A DNA stretch of 64,000 bases from Anaerobutyricum hallii. Its GTDB lineage: Bacteria > Bacillota > Clostridia > Lachnospirales > Lachnospiraceae. Below, in pieces: positions 17,411 through 26,326 of this stretch. The notes beneath the pieces are model-generated. The model saw only the letters and a list, made by a program, of their open reading frames with translations. It did no database searches and was not told where the DNA came from. How positions within the stretch are numbered: the stretch's first letter is position 1; each line of letters starts with the position of its first letter. The stretch covers positions 1,857,219 to 1,921,218 of the forward strand of contig NZ_LT907978.1 in NCBI RefSeq assembly GCF_900209925.1, read 5' to 3'. The position numbers and the translations under genes are program-made.

Positions 17411-18304
17411 TTATTTATTTGCACTATCTGCATCTACTACAGACTGAATCTGTTTCATAAGTGCATCATAGTTATCCTGATTATCAATTCCTCCAACCAT
17501 TGGCTCACCTACAACATTCCCTTTTCTGTCTACAAGAATTGTTGTCGGAAATGCCATAATCTCAGAGGCATATTTGCCTGCATCTGAATTAGCATCCAGT
17601 GCGAAATTACGATATTTTGCACCTTGGCTTTCAAGAATTTTCTTCGCTTCTTTTATTGTAGATTCCTTTCCGTCAAAAGTATCGGTATTCACTCCTACAA
17701 CTTCCCCTCCCATTGACTTGATCGCATCATTTAATTCATTAAGCTTTGACAATTCTGCTACACAAGGCTTACATCCTGTAAACCAGAAATTCATAACCGT
17801 TACTGCATTTTTAGAAAAAAGACTTTCATCAACATCATTTCCATCAAAATCTTTTCCTGAAATATTATTGAATGCGATTATATCATCATCTTCGGATTCG
17901 GAAGCACCTGATGCATCCAGTTTGTTTTCGACTTCCGTTATCTGTTCTTCTATTCCCCGGATTGTCTCTATATCTTCTTTTAATGTTTTCAATTCATCAT
18001 CCGTAAAAGACTTTTTGTTTGCTTCCACCGTAGAAGCAAGATAATCGGCATAGTCACCTGAACCGGCATCTGTTTTGGACATCTTGCTAAATACTTTTTC
18101 CCAGACATCTTTGTGTTTTTCAAAAATCTGGTTTTCCTGTTGATATAAATCATCCAGTTTTGCCTGCAGGTCTTCTGTCTTATCTGTCCCTTCTGACACA
18201 GATGCAGAATCTGCTTTTCCCGAATCCCCCTTTCCTGTACATGCAGTAAATGATAATGCTACACAAAGTGTAAGGATCATAATGATAGTTTTTCTTGTTT
18301 TCAT
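17411..18304 (-). CDS. TlpA-like thioredoxin-fold lipoprotein
   Basis: The 297-residue protein has a lipoprotein signal peptide with a lipobox ending LSFTAC (Cys22), a charged helical region at about residues 30-135 and a TlpA/AhpC-type thioredoxin domain from about 140. The redox pair is CKPC in NFWFTGCKPCVAEL, and the cis-Pro region is AFPTTILVDRKG. It is anchored on the outer face of the membrane, where it would reduce or oxidise thiols. It lies downstream of the polyferredoxin and the small CXXC protein, so electrons may pass across the membrane to this thioredoxin (inference). Confidence 0.88.
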   Translation of the reverse strand: MKTRKTIIMILTLCVALSFTACTGKGDSGKADSASVSEGTDKTEDLQAKLDDLYQQENQIFEKHKDVWEKVFSKMSKTDAGSGDYADYLASTVEANKKSFTDDELKTLKEDIETIRGIEEQITEVENKLDASGASESEDDDIIAFNNISGKDFDGNDVDESLFSKNAVTVMNFWFTGCKPCVAELSKLNELNDAIKSMGGEVVGVNTDTFDGKESTIKEAKKILESQGAKYRNFALDANSDAGKYASEIMAFPTTILVDRKGNVVGEPMVGGIDNQDNYDALMKQIQSVVDADSANK

Positions 18305-18321
18305 GGTAAAAAACCTCCTTT

Positions 18322-19194
18322 TTATTTGTCATTAAATTTTATAAACTGATAGTGAATCGCATCTTTAGGACAAGCTTTCATGCAGGCTCCGCATCGTATA
18401 CATTCCGGATGATTTGGAGTCTTTATGACGTTAACATCCATTTTGCATGCTTTTGTACATTGATGGCATCCGACACATTTCTCATCCTCAATCTTAATGC
18501 TAAGAAAAGATATCTTATTGAATAAAGAATAAATTGCGCCAAGCGGACAGATCCATTTACAAAATGGTCTGTAAAACAGAATGCTAAGCATGATTACTGT
18601 GATTAAAATAATCAATTTAAAAGAAAACAGTTTTCCAAGCGCTGAGCGAATGGCAGCATTTCCAAGCGACAGAGGTATCGCTCCTTCTAAAACTCCCTGA
18701 GGACAAATATATTTACAGAAGAACGGATCTCCCATTCCAATAGAATTTGTTACAACTACCGGAAGAAGTATAACAAAAACTAAAAGAATTATATATTTAA
18801 GATACCTTAGAGGCTTGAGCTTTTCTGTAGAAAACTTTTTCCCCGGAATTTTATGAAGTAAATCCTGAAACCACCCAAATGGACACAAGAACCCACATAT
18901 AAATCTCCCGAAGACTACACCAAGTAAAATGAAAAATCCTGTTATATAGTACGTAAATTTAAACTTTGATGAACCTACGACTGCCTGAAAAGCTCCGATT
19001 GGACAGGCACCTGCTGCCGCAGGACAGGAATAACAATTCAATCCTGGCACACATACTGTTTTTGCATTTCCCTGATATATTCTTCCCTTAAATAGATTAG
19101 GGATATGTATATTGGTAAGTAATGTGGCAGCTGCCTGTATCCAGCCACGTAACCTGGCTATTTTTTTTGATATTACATTTGTTTTTTTATCCAA
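18322..19194 (-). CDS. Membrane-bound 4Fe-4S polyferredoxin, NapH-like
   Basis: The 290-residue protein has several TM helices with the paired motifs CGFLCPFGWFQD and CKWICPLG typical of the NapH/CcdA-linked 4Fe-4S membrane family, then two ferredoxin clusters at the C-terminus (CVGCHQCTKACKMD and CIRCGACMKACPKD). It likely carries electrons between the cytoplasm and a membrane or exported thiol partner. The start is a TTG whose codon overlaps the stop of the 46-residue gene before it, so the two are coupled. It lies 17 bp before the TlpA-like gene. The exact electron donor is unknown. Confidence 0.88.
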   Translation of the reverse strand: MDKKTNVISKKIARLRGWIQAAATLLTNIHIPNLFKGRIYQGNAKTVCVPGLNCYSCPAAAGACPIGAFQAVVGSSKFKFTYYITGFFILLGVVFGRFICGFLCPFGWFQDLLHKIPGKKFSTEKLKPLRYLKYIILLVFVILLPVVVTNSIGMGDPFFCKYICPQGVLEGAIPLSLGNAAIRSALGKLFSFKLIILITVIMLSILFYRPFCKWICPLGAIYSLFNKISFLSIKIEDEKCVGCHQCTKACKMDVNVIKTPNHPECIRCGACMKACPKDAIHYQFIKFNDK

Positions 19195-19327
19195 TTCCTA
19201 CACACTCCAGACATAATTTTATTGCTTTACTAAGCACAACCGTAGCTTCGCCTCTAACAGCGCCGTAGCCCATCATGCTCACACCAGCGATAAGTAAAAT
19301 AAACTGTGATATTTTCCTGTATTTCAA
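19187..19327 (-). CDS. Small CXXC membrane protein, CD1871A-like
   Basis: This 46-residue frame starts at a TTG after AAAGGAG and overlaps the start of the polyferredoxin gene by 8 bp. It has one hydrophobic helix (FILLIAGVSMMGYGAV), then GEATVVLSKAIKLCLECVGIG with a C-terminal CLEC motif. Small proteins of this plan (CD1871A family) are found beside TlpA-like and 4Fe-4S membrane proteins in Clostridia. The CXXC is placed to exchange electrons with its neighbours. The size, start codon and overlap all fit a real coupled gene. Confidence 0.75.
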   Translation of the reverse strand: MKYRKISQFILLIAGVSMMGYGAVRGEATVVLSKAIKLCLECVGIG

Positions 19328-19391
19328 GATTAGTATTACTCCTTTCTTATGCTATGTAGTATTCTATTTGTCTTTGTTGACCTGCTGACTT

Positions 19392-19404
19392 TTGTATTAT
19401 ACAA
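19392..19404. promoter_or_regulatory. Dyad in the divergent promoter region
   Basis: TTGTATTATACAA is a perfect 13-bp palindrome midway between the redox operon (minus) and the two-component operon (plus). It overlaps TATAAT-like sequences on both strands. It is a candidate operator for the neighbouring response regulator. Confidence 0.45.
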
Positions 19405-19446
19405 TAGATGATGTAAAATTTCTGTTAAGCGAATGGAGAGATTATT

Positions 19447-20124
19447 TTGAGATTATTAATTGTTGAGGATGAAAAGAAATTATGTGATACCATCGCAAAA
19501 ACTCTGTACCAGGCAGGTTATGAAGTAGATACCTGCTATGATGGTGATGAGGCACTTGATTATATTTTGGCAGAGAACTATGATCTAATCGTGCTTGATC
19601 TTAATCTGCCCGGCACAGATGGTATGGATATTCTAAAAGAACTCCGAAAGGAAAACGAAGAAACAAAGGTTCTCATTTTATCTGCAAGAAGCCAGATTGT
19701 GGATAAGGTTGAAGGCTTAGATGCCGGGGCTAATGATTATATGGAAAAACCTTTTCATTTGCAGGAATTAGAAGCCCGTATCCGAAGTCTGACAAGACGT
19801 AAATTTATACAAAAAGACATTTGTCTGCATTGTGGAGAGATCAAGTTTGATACGAAAAAACGGGAAGCATATGCGAAAGAGACGCTTGTATCTTTAACCA
19901 GAAAAGAAAATGGGATTTTAGAATATTTACTTCTTAATCAAGGCAGACCTGTCAGCCAGGAAGAACTTATTGAACATGTCTGGGATGCATCTGTAGACAG
20001 TTTTAGTGGATCTATCCGGGTACATATGTCTTCTCTTAGAAAAAAGTTTAAAGTTGTGCTTGGTTATGACCCCATCGTAAACAAAATAGGGGAAGGTTAT
20101 AAGCTCGTGGAGGCTGTATCATGA
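19447..20124 (+). CDS. OmpR-family response regulator
   Basis: The 225-residue protein has a receiver (IVEDEKK, phosphoacceptor Asp in LIVLDLNLPGTDG, Lys in MEKPF) and an OmpR winged helix at about residues 125-222 (LTRKENGILEYLLLNQG, then SVDSFSGSIRVHMSSLRKK). The start is a TTG after GGAGAG. It shares a 4-bp stop/start overlap with the kinase gene that follows. It is divergent from the redox membrane operon, the likely target. Confidence 0.92.
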   Translation: MRLLIVEDEKKLCDTIAKTLYQAGYEVDTCYDGDEALDYILAENYDLIVLDLNLPGTDGMDILKELRKENEETKVLILSARSQIVDKVEGLDAGANDYMEKPFHLQELEARIRSLTRRKFIQKDICLHCGEIKFDTKKREAYAKETLVSLTRKENGILEYLLLNQGRPVSQEELIEHVWDASVDSFSGSIRVHMSSLRKKFKVVLGYDPIVNKIGEGYKLVEAVS

Positions 20125-21269
20125 AAAAAATATCACTTCAGTGGAGACTCACTATTATAACAACGTTACTGATTGCAATAATATGTGGATGCCTTACTAT
20201 ATTTATCTACAAAAATGGAGTCTACTATATCGACTCCCTGCAAAATACTGTAGATGCCAAAAGTGAAAATAACAGTAGAAATAATTCAGATAAAATCTAT
20301 ATCCGTATTCCGGATGAAGACTGGAATAATTTCGCAAAGAATTTTTCAATCCAGGTGTATAACAACAAAGCAGACTACAAAAGAAATAGCCTTATATTTT
20401 CAACATTGCTCTCCCTTCTTGGGGGTGTTCTTACCTTTTTCATTAGCGGTCATGCATTGAAACCACTATGTGATTTTTCCAAAAAAATTGAAGAAGTACA
20501 GGCACAAAACCTGTCGGATTCTCGAATAGAAGAAAGTAAAATTCCAGAACTGAATCAGCTCAGTACTTCATATAATAAGATGCTTGAACGTTTGTCGGAG
20601 GCATTTGAAATGCAACGGCAATTTACCGCCAATGCTGCGCATGAGCTTCGTACACCACTTGCTGTTATGCAACTTCAGATTGATCTTTATAATTCCACAC
20701 AGCATCCGGACAATGATTCGTCTGCACAACAGACTATAAAAATGATTACCGAACAGACAGAGCGGCTCAGCAAAATGGTCAGGACACTTCTTGATATGAG
20801 TGAACTACAAACAATAGCACGAGATGAAGAAATCGAAATAGATGCACTGATTGAAGAAGTCCTTGCCGATTTAGAACCTCTTGCTCAGGAAAAAGACATA
20901 AGACTCACTGGAAAATGTGACAAAGTGATTTTAATAGGAAGCGATATACTTATCTACCGGCTGGTCTATAATCTTGTAGAAAATGCTATAAAATATAATA
21001 TTTCCGGTGGTACGGTCACAGTAACAGCAACACAGCGAGACAAACATATTTATCTCGCTGTTGAGGACACTGGAAACGGAATTCCCGAAGAACTTAAAGA
21101 ACGAATCTTTGAACCCTTTTTCCGTCTGGATAAATCCAGAAGCCGGGCACTTGGCGGTGTAGGTCTTGGTCTTGCACTCGTCCATGAAATTGTAAGGGTA
21201 CATGACGGTAGCATTTTCGTTAAAGACAATGCGAACTCCGGCACAACTTTTGAGGTGATTTTTTCATAA
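20121..21269 (+). CDS. Sensor histidine kinase (2TM)
   Basis: The 382-residue protein has two TM helices (about residues 10-30 and 92-113) flanking a small extracytoplasmic loop of about 60 residues, a HAMP-like linker, HisKA with the phosphoacceptor in NAAHELRTPLAV, and HATPase (NLVENAIKYN, DTGNGIPEE, GVGLGLALV). It partners the OmpR regulator, with which it overlaps by 4 bp (ATGA). The small loop gives no clue to the signal; context points to redox or thiol stress at the membrane (inference). Confidence 0.92.
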   Translation: MKKISLQWRLTIITTLLIAIICGCLTIFIYKNGVYYIDSLQNTVDAKSENNSRNNSDKIYIRIPDEDWNNFAKNFSIQVYNNKADYKRNSLIFSTLLSLLGGVLTFFISGHALKPLCDFSKKIEEVQAQNLSDSRIEESKIPELNQLSTSYNKMLERLSEAFEMQRQFTANAAHELRTPLAVMQLQIDLYNSTQHPDNDSSAQQTIKMITEQTERLSKMVRTLLDMSELQTIARDEEIEIDALIEEVLADLEPLAQEKDIRLTGKCDKVILIGSDILIYRLVYNLVENAIKYNISGGTVTVTATQRDKHIYLAVEDTGNGIPEELKERIFEPFFRLDKSRSRALGGVGLGLALVHEIVRVHDGSIFVKDNANSGTTFEVIFS

Positions 21270-21298
21270 ATCCTTTTCGAATAAAGTTTCGAAAACAC

Positions 21299-21347
21299 TT
21301 GTTTTATATAGTATCTCATGATACAATTATTATAAAAACATATGTTT
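21299..21347 (+). promoter_or_regulatory. lexA promoter and LexA box
   Basis: TTGTTT (21299..21304) and TACAAT (21322..21327) are 17 bp apart. Nine bases further on is the 12-bp palindrome AAACATATGTTT (21336..21347), close to the Firmicutes SOS box CGAACatatGTTCG in its core. Placement at the start of the transcript fits autorepression by LexA. Confidence 0.7.
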
Positions 21348-21367
21348 ATAAAGGAGAGTGTATTTTG

Positions 21368-21994
21368 ATGAGCTATGGAAAGATAAGTGCAAAGCAGAAA
21401 GAGATACTGGAATATATAAAGCAATCCATTTTAAGCCATGGTTACCCACCGGCAGTTCGTGAAATCTGTGAAGCAGTTCATTTAAAGTCTACTTCTTCTG
21501 TACATTCTCACTTAGAGACTTTAGAGAAGAATGGATATATCAGACGTGATCCATCGAAACCAAGAGCAATTGAGATCATAGATGATAATTTTAACCTGAC
21601 AAGAAGAGAACTTGTGAATGTACCTATTGTCGGAACGGTCACAGCAGGCGAACCAATCCTTGCAATCGAGAATATCCAGGGATACTTCCCAATCATGCCG
21701 GAGTTTGTAAACAACAAGCAGACATTTATGCTTAAGGTAAAGGGCGAAAGCATGATTAATGCAGGTATTTTTGACGGAGATTTTATTTTAGTAGAAGAAA
21801 CACCAACTGCCTCAGATAATGATATTATTGTGGCATTATTAGAAGACTCTGTTACTGTAAAGAGATTTTATAAAGAAGAAGATCACATCCGCCTCCAGCC
21901 TGAGAACGATACGATGGATCCCATCATTATTCCACAAGGTGCCCCAATCTCTATTGTAGGTAAGGTTATCGGATTATATCGTGTATTTAAGTAA
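21368..21994 (+). CDS. lexA: LexA repressor
   Basis: The 208-residue SOS repressor has a winged helix at residues 1-65 (KQKEILEYIKQSIL then SVHSHLETLEKNGYIRR), the Ala93-Gly94 cleavage site in TVTAGEP, catalytic Ser128 in KGESMI and Lys165 in VTVKRF. RecA-stimulated self-cleavage lifts repression after DNA damage. The start is the ATG after AAGGAGAG; a longer frame would cross the operator. It is followed by two stacked hairpins. Confidence 0.95.
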   Translation: MSYGKISAKQKEILEYIKQSILSHGYPPAVREICEAVHLKSTSSVHSHLETLEKNGYIRRDPSKPRAIEIIDDNFNLTRRELVNVPIVGTVTAGEPILAIENIQGYFPIMPEFVNNKQTFMLKVKGESMINAGIFDGDFILVEETPTASDNDIIVALLEDSVTVKRFYKEEDHIRLQPENDTMDPIIIPQGAPISIVGKVIGLYRVFK

Positions 21995-22010
21995 TACTAT
22001 GAATTTCATT

Positions 22011-22052
22011 ACTTCTTCCTCATAATCACTTATATTATATAGAGGAAGAAGT
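22011..22052 (+). terminator. Hairpin after lexA
   Basis: The stem ACTTCTTCCTC/GAGGAAGAAGT (11 bp) encloses a 20-nt AT-rich loop, 16 bp after the lexA stop. It leads into a second, bidirectional hairpin. Confidence 0.55.
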
Positions 22053-22109
22053 AAAAAGAGTTCCCAGGACATCCACTCTGCAGAAGTATCTGTCCTGGGA
22101 ACTCTTTTT
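22053..22109. terminator. Bidirectional terminator between lexA and rsfS
   Basis: AAAAAGAGTTCCCAGGAC pairs with GTCCTGGGAACTCTTTTT around a 20-nt loop. A-rich and T-rich flanks make it a terminator for both convergent genes. Confidence 0.85.
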
Positions 22110-22113
22110 AATT

Positions 22114-22467
22114 CTACTGTAAATCTTCTTTACTAATCTGTTTTCCATCTCTCCAGATTCTTTCCAAATCATAGAAAGCACGATCTTCTTTACTGAATAC
22201 ATGAACAATGATATCCTTGTAATCCATAAGAATCCAGTTTGCACTCTGGTATCCTTCAATCTGCTTTGCATCATATCCTGCTCTGCCAAGTGCTTCTTCT
22301 GCACTGTCAGCCATAGCCTGTACTTGATTACGGTTTAAACCATCTGCAATGATAAAATAATCAGCAAGAACAGATACTTCGCTGATATCTATAATTGTAA
22401 TATCTTCTGCTTTTTTATCTTCTAATGCTTCTACAGCAAGAAGAGCCATTTTTTTAGATTCGTTCAT
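22114..22467 (-). CDS. rsfS: Ribosomal silencing factor RsfS
   Basis: The 117-residue Iojap/DUF143 protein binds L14 on the 50S subunit and blocks joining with 30S in starved cells. The family core DITIIDISEVSVLADYFIIADG, with NRNQVQAM after it, is clear, as is the later WILMDYKDIIVHVF and the C-terminal DLERIW. It is the last gene of nadD-yqeK-rsfS, starting 2 bp after the yqeK stop. Confidence 0.93.
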   Translation of the reverse strand: MNESKKMALLAVEALEDKKAEDITIIDISEVSVLADYFIIADGLNRNQVQAMADSAEEALGRAGYDAKQIEGYQSANWILMDYKDIIVHVFSKEDRAFYDLERIWRDGKQISKEDLQ

Positions 22468-22469
22468 GA

Positions 22470-23039
22470 TTAATTCCTTTCTTTATAGTAATCATATGTT
22501 TTCTGTGTCATAGGATCAGTCACGCTTTTCTTTCTGGCAAGGTAGGCAATCGTATCTTCTAAAATAAGAAGCAGGCAGGCATCAATATCTTTAAATGCCA
22601 GTTCTCTTACTTTAGGCAGATCTTCTGCTTTATCTCTATTAGCCTCTATATAATCCGCAATAAAAACAATCTTATCGAGCAAAGACATATCCGGACAGCC
22701 TGTTGTATGCCAAATGATTGCAGAAAGTATTTCTGAATCAGTCACACCATATATTTCATTTGCAAAACATGCTCCAAGCTTTGCATGAAGTAGTTCCGGA
22801 TTCTTTCGTTCGTAGTCTGAAACAGGAATTCCATAGCTTTCACACTTGGAAATCTTATCTTCAGAAGAAAGATATTTGGCACAATCATGAAGTAAACCTG
22901 CAATTCTTGCCTTCTCAATATCTACACCATACCGCATGGCAAGACAGGTACTGGTATATTCCACACCAATGGTATGTTCATATCTCTTTGAAGATAGTTT
23001 CTTTTTTAAATTTTCTTTTATTTTCTGTATTTGCATCAT
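22470..23039 (-). CDS. yqeK: YqeK, HD-domain Ap4A hydrolase
   Basis: The 189-residue HD-superfamily protein has a metal site made by H in YEHTIGVEYTS and HD in GLLHDCAKYL, with later HAKLGA and IIWHTTG. YqeK members hydrolyse diadenosine tetraphosphate symmetrically to ADP. The start is placed at ATGATG after AAAGGAG; a 20-codon extension would run into nadD. The order nadD-yqeK-rsfS is conserved in Firmicutes. Confidence 0.92.
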   Translation of the reverse strand: MMQIQKIKENLKKKLSSKRYEHTIGVEYTSTCLAMRYGVDIEKARIAGLLHDCAKYLSSEDKISKCESYGIPVSDYERKNPELLHAKLGACFANEIYGVTDSEILSAIIWHTTGCPDMSLLDKIVFIADYIEANRDKAEDLPKVRELAFKDIDACLLLILEDTIAYLARKKSVTDPMTQKTYDYYKERN

Positions 23040-23043
23040 AGCT

Positions 23044-23685
23044 TTATTGCTCCTTTTTTTCTGCGTCCTGACCGTCTGGCTGATAAAGACCATGTTCATA
23101 AATATAATGCTCTACTTTATCAGGAAGAAGATATCGAATACTCTCACCATCTCTCACCCGTCTACGGATATCATTCGATGAGATTTCTAATACAGGAGAG
23201 TTTAAACGGTGTATTTCTGAATCATATTTATTCTCAATGTATTCAATCTGACTATTTAAAGAACTCCCTGTTCCGGCTCTCCCTGCTACTACGATTGTAG
23301 CCATTTTTAAGATTTGTTCCGGTTCTTTCCACGATTCAATATGATAAAGAGAATCTGCCCCCATAATAAAAAAGTATTCATAATCCGGATGGCGTTCGGT
23401 AAGGTGAGAGAGGGTCTCAACCGTATACGTGTTACCCTCTCTGTTAAGTTCTTCTTTAGAAAGCCGGAAATGCCCGTTATCTTCTATCGCAAGTTCTGCC
23501 ATTGCTACTCTGTCCTCTTCCGTAACAGAATTGGAAATCTTTTTATAGTAAGGATTTTTCGTTGGCATAATCAAAATCTCATCCAGCTGAAATTGATGAA
23601 ATGCTGTTTCTGCCAACAATAAATGTCCAAAATGAATGGGATTAAATGTTCCTCCCATAATACCTATTTTTTTATGATCTGCCAT
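23044..23685 (-). CDS. nadD: Nicotinate-nucleotide adenylyltransferase
   Basis: The 213-residue enzyme makes deamido-NAD from nicotinate mononucleotide and ATP. It has the nucleotidyltransferase motif GGTFNPIHFGHL at residues 10-21, FFIMGADSLYHIESWKEPE, and the C-terminal SSNDIRRRVRDGESIRYLLP (the ISSTxxR motif region). It opens the nadD-yqeK-rsfS operon; yqeK begins 5 bp after its stop. Confidence 0.94.
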   Translation of the reverse strand: MADHKKIGIMGGTFNPIHFGHLLLAETAFHQFQLDEILIMPTKNPYYKKISNSVTEEDRVAMAELAIEDNGHFRLSKEELNREGNTYTVETLSHLTERHPDYEYFFIMGADSLYHIESWKEPEQILKMATIVVAGRAGTGSSLNSQIEYIENKYDSEIHRLNSPVLEISSNDIRRRVRDGESIRYLLPDKVEHYIYEHGLYQPDGQDAEKKEQ

Positions 23686-23703
23686 GACTTCATACCTGTA
23701 TCT

Positions 23704-23991
23704 TTATGGTAATACGATTTTACTGTTTTCCTTCGCTGGTTTATATAATACAATCTTTTTACCGATAACCTGTACTACCTCAGAACGAGTTCTTTCTGCA
23801 AGAACTTCTGCAATTTCTCTTGGGTCATCAAAACAGTTCTTTAAAACAGATACTTTTACTAATTCTCTTTTATCAATTGCTTCGCGGATTCCCTCAATTA
23901 CTTCTGGAGTAAGAGATGCTTTTCCAATCTGGAAAATAGGGTCCATTGTCATCGCCAGGCTTTTTAAATAAGCTCTTTGTTTGCTTGTCAT
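23704..23991 (-). CDS. YhbY-family RNA-binding protein
   Basis: The 95-residue CRS1/YhbY (CRM) domain protein starts MTSKQRAYLKSLAMTMDPIF and has the conserved QIGK and the GxxG-like loop region (RTRSEVVQVIGKKIVLYK). Members associate with pre-50S particles. It is 18 bp upstream of nadD, in the same direction, and likely in the same transcript. Confidence 0.9.
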   Translation of the reverse strand: MTSKQRAYLKSLAMTMDPIFQIGKASLTPEVIEGIREAIDKRELVKVSVLKNCFDDPREIAEVLAERTRSEVVQVIGKKIVLYKPAKENSKIVLP

Positions 23992-24067
23992 AATATTTCC
24001 TTTCTATTCTATTTCTATTTTTCTATTTCTATATTTCTACTTCATTTTTTCTTTTTTTAATTGGTAT

Positions 24068-25357
24068 TTATTTATAATAATCAAAGGCAAGGTTATATAA
24101 CTGTACGGTATCCCCTTCTTCGATTCCCAGTTCCTCTAAACGATCTAAAATACCGTTTTCTTTCATAAACTTCTGGAAGAATTCAAATCCTTTTTCGGAT
24201 TCTAAGTTCGTATATCCAAGCATACGCTCTACTTTAGGACCTTCTACACTGTATACGCCCGGTTCTTCCATCTTAACAACGATAGATTCCTGATCATCAT
24301 CTTCCTGAAGTTCAAAGAAGTATTCCTGATCGAACTCAATCGGTTCTTCCGGTAATTCTTTTAAAAGATCATTAACATACCAAAGAAGTTCTTTTACACC
24401 CTGTCCACTTACTGCGGAAATCGGGAAAATCTTCATATCTTTGTCTGCGAAAGCTTCTTCAAGCATTTCAATGATCACTTCACTGTCCTCTTCTGGCATC
24501 GCATCCATTTTATTGGCTGCGATTACCTGTGGGCGCTTGGCAAGTTCCGGATTATACGCCTCTAATTCTTTATTGATCGCTATGATATCTTCAATCGGAT
24601 CTCTGCCTTCAACAGAGGCCGCATCTACAAGATGAATCATTACTTTCGTACGTTCAATATGACGTAAGAACTGATATCCAAGACCAACACCTTCTGAAGC
24701 ACCTTCAATGATACCCGGAATATCCGCGATAACAAAACCGTTTCCTTCTGCTAAGTCTACTACACCAAGGTTTGGATTAAGTGTAGTAAAATGATAATTG
24801 GCAATCTTTGGCTTGGCGTTTGTTACACGAGAAAGAAACGTAGACTTTCCAACATTCGGAAATCCAATCAATCCAACGTCTGCAATTACTTTAAGTTCTA
24901 AATCAACCCACAGTTCTTTTGCTCTTTGTCCTGGCTGTGCGTACTTTGGTGCCTGCATTGTTGCTGTAGCATAATGCTGATTACCCTTTCCACCACGACC
25001 ACCTTTTAAAAGCACTACCGGTTCCGTACGATTTGCCATATCAAGAATGACTTTGCCGGTTTCTGCATCTTTTACAACCGTTCCTGCCGGCACTTTTAAA
25101 ATCATATCTTCTCCGCTTGCTCCGGTACATTTCTTTTTCGAGCCTTCTTTTCCATCACCGGCACAATATTTTCTTTTATGTCTGTAGTCAACCAGTGTAT
25201 TTAATCCAGGGTCAACTACAAATATTAAATCTCCGCCTTTTCCGCCGTCTCCGCCGTCCGGACCGCCGTCTGGTACATAAAGTTCTCTTCGGAAGCTGAC
25301 ATGTCCATCTCCGCCTTTTCCGGAGCGGATAAAGATGCGCGCACGATCTGCAAACAT
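24068..25357 (-). CDS. obgE: GTPase ObgE
   Basis: The 429-residue essential GTPase acts in 50S assembly and the stringent response. It has a glycine-rich Obg fold (residues 1-158; RSGKGGDGHVSFRRE, PDGGDGG), a G domain (GFPNVGKST, DIPGIIEGASEG, NKMD, SAVSGQG) and an OCT domain at the C-terminus (from about residue 345). The start is the ATG of MFADRARIF, three codons inside the longest frame. The 296-bp gap to rpmA (25358..25653) contains the rpmA terminator and an AT-rich promoter region for obgE. Confidence 0.95.
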   Translation of the reverse strand: MFADRARIFIRSGKGGDGHVSFRRELYVPDGGPDGGDGGKGGDLIFVVDPGLNTLVDYRHKRKYCAGDGKEGSKKKCTGASGEDMILKVPAGTVVKDAETGKVILDMANRTEPVVLLKGGRGGKGNQHYATATMQAPKYAQPGQRAKELWVDLELKVIADVGLIGFPNVGKSTFLSRVTNAKPKIANYHFTTLNPNLGVVDLAEGNGFVIADIPGIIEGASEGVGLGYQFLRHIERTKVMIHLVDAASVEGRDPIEDIIAINKELEAYNPELAKRPQVIAANKMDAMPEEDSEVIIEMLEEAFADKDMKIFPISAVSGQGVKELLWYVNDLLKELPEEPIEFDQEYFFELQEDDDQESIVVKMEEPGVYSVEGPKVERMLGYTNLESEKGFEFFQKFMKENGILDRLEELGIEEGDTVQLYNLAFDYYK

Positions 25358-25604
25358 TACATACACATCCTTTCTATATATTTTTATCTATATTGTTGTC
25401 TATATATTTTCTGTTGTTGTATTTTGAAATATTGGTCAGAACCAGATTATAAATACATAGTTCTGCTAATTGAAATTTAATTTATAGTGAAATAATGCAG
25501 CTAAATATGCAATACTTCCAACATTCTACATGCATGCCCAAATAAATTTAAGCCGTCGAAAAATCACAAATAGCTACGGATATAATTTAAGAGTATAGAA
25601 GAAA

Positions 25605-25637
25605 AGCGGCTTCAAATCAAAACGCTTTGAAGCCGCT
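25605..25637 (-). terminator. Terminator of rplU-prp-rpmA
   Basis: The 12-bp perfect stem AGCGGCTTCAAA/TTTGAAGCCGCT is followed on the minus strand by TTTTCTTCT, 17 bp beyond the rpmA stop. It separates the ribosomal operon from obgE. Confidence 0.85.
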
Positions 25638-25653
25638 GATAAACAAGATTTAA

Positions 25654-25935
25654 CTATGCCACTGGATGTACAGAGCACTGTTTTTTATCTCTGCCTTTTC
25701 TTTCGAAACGTACTACACCATCTACTAATGCAAATAATGTATCATCTCCACCGCGTCCTACATTAACGCCTGGATGAATCTTTGTACCACGCTGTCTGTA
25801 AAGAATATTACCAGCTTTTACAAATTGTCCGTCTGCTCTTTTCGCACCAAGTCTCTTGGACTCAGAATCACGTCCGTTCTTTGTGGAACCAACACCTTTC
25901 TTATGTGCGAAGAATTGAAGGTTCATTTTCATCAT
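25654..25935 (-). CDS. rpmA: 50S ribosomal protein L27 with cleavable leader
   Basis: The 93-residue protein contains [20 protein letters not shown] and the rest of bL27. Its first residues, [14 protein letters not shown], carry the LQFF motif cut by the Prp protease, exposing the N-terminus that reaches the peptidyl-transferase centre. The gene for Prp lies 5 bp upstream. This cleaved-L27 arrangement is a Firmicutes-type trait. GGGAGG precedes the ATGATG start. Confidence 0.96.
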   Translation of the reverse strand: MMKMNLQFFAHKKGVGSTKNGRDSESKRLGAKRADGQFVKAGNILYRQRGTKIHPGVNVGRGGDDTLFALVDGVVRFERKGRDKKQCSVHPVA

Positions 25936-25940
25936 AGTCG

Positions 25941-26267
25941 TTACACCTCCCTTGTTATAACTTTTAACCAGATATCATACTGTTCTTCAATAGAATGAAC
26001 TCCAAGATCAAAGGAATTCATCAACAACAATGCTTTGTCGCTGAGAGGATTCTTAAAAGTAACCTGAACAAGTCCAAGTTCTTCCTGTTCTGTCACCTCA
26101 AACTCATCATCAGTAAACATATCAAGACTGTTTACCAGATTAATTGTCAGTACAGATACAGAACAGCAGACTAAATCTGCTCCCTCTTCTACACTGTCAG
26201 CATGACCAATTACCTGAAATCCTTTATACTGATTCTCAGGCTTTTTGTAGATAGTAATCTGAATCAT
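25941..26267 (-). CDS. prp: Ribosomal-processing cysteine protease Prp
   Basis: The 108-residue protease (YsxB family) removes the N-terminal extension of L27. The catalytic pair is His and Cys in [20 protein letters not shown] (His22, Cys34). It is always found between rplU and rpmA in Firmicutes, as here. Its stop is 5 bp before the rpmA start. Confidence 0.95.
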   Translation of the reverse strand: MIQITIYKKPENQYKGFQVIGHADSVEEGADLVCCSVSVLTINLVNSLDMFTDDEFEVTEQEELGLVQVTFKNPLSDKALLLMNSFDLGVHSIEEQYDIWLKVITREV

Positions 26268-26326
26268 ATCTCTACCAGTTTTTGTTTAACAAACTGTCTC
26301 GTCTGTTTCTGCTCACTTAACCTTAA

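Noticed and set aside
17574-18044. 156-residue open frame on the plus strand
   Set aside because: It is antisense to the TlpA-like lipoprotein gene, whose domains are clear.
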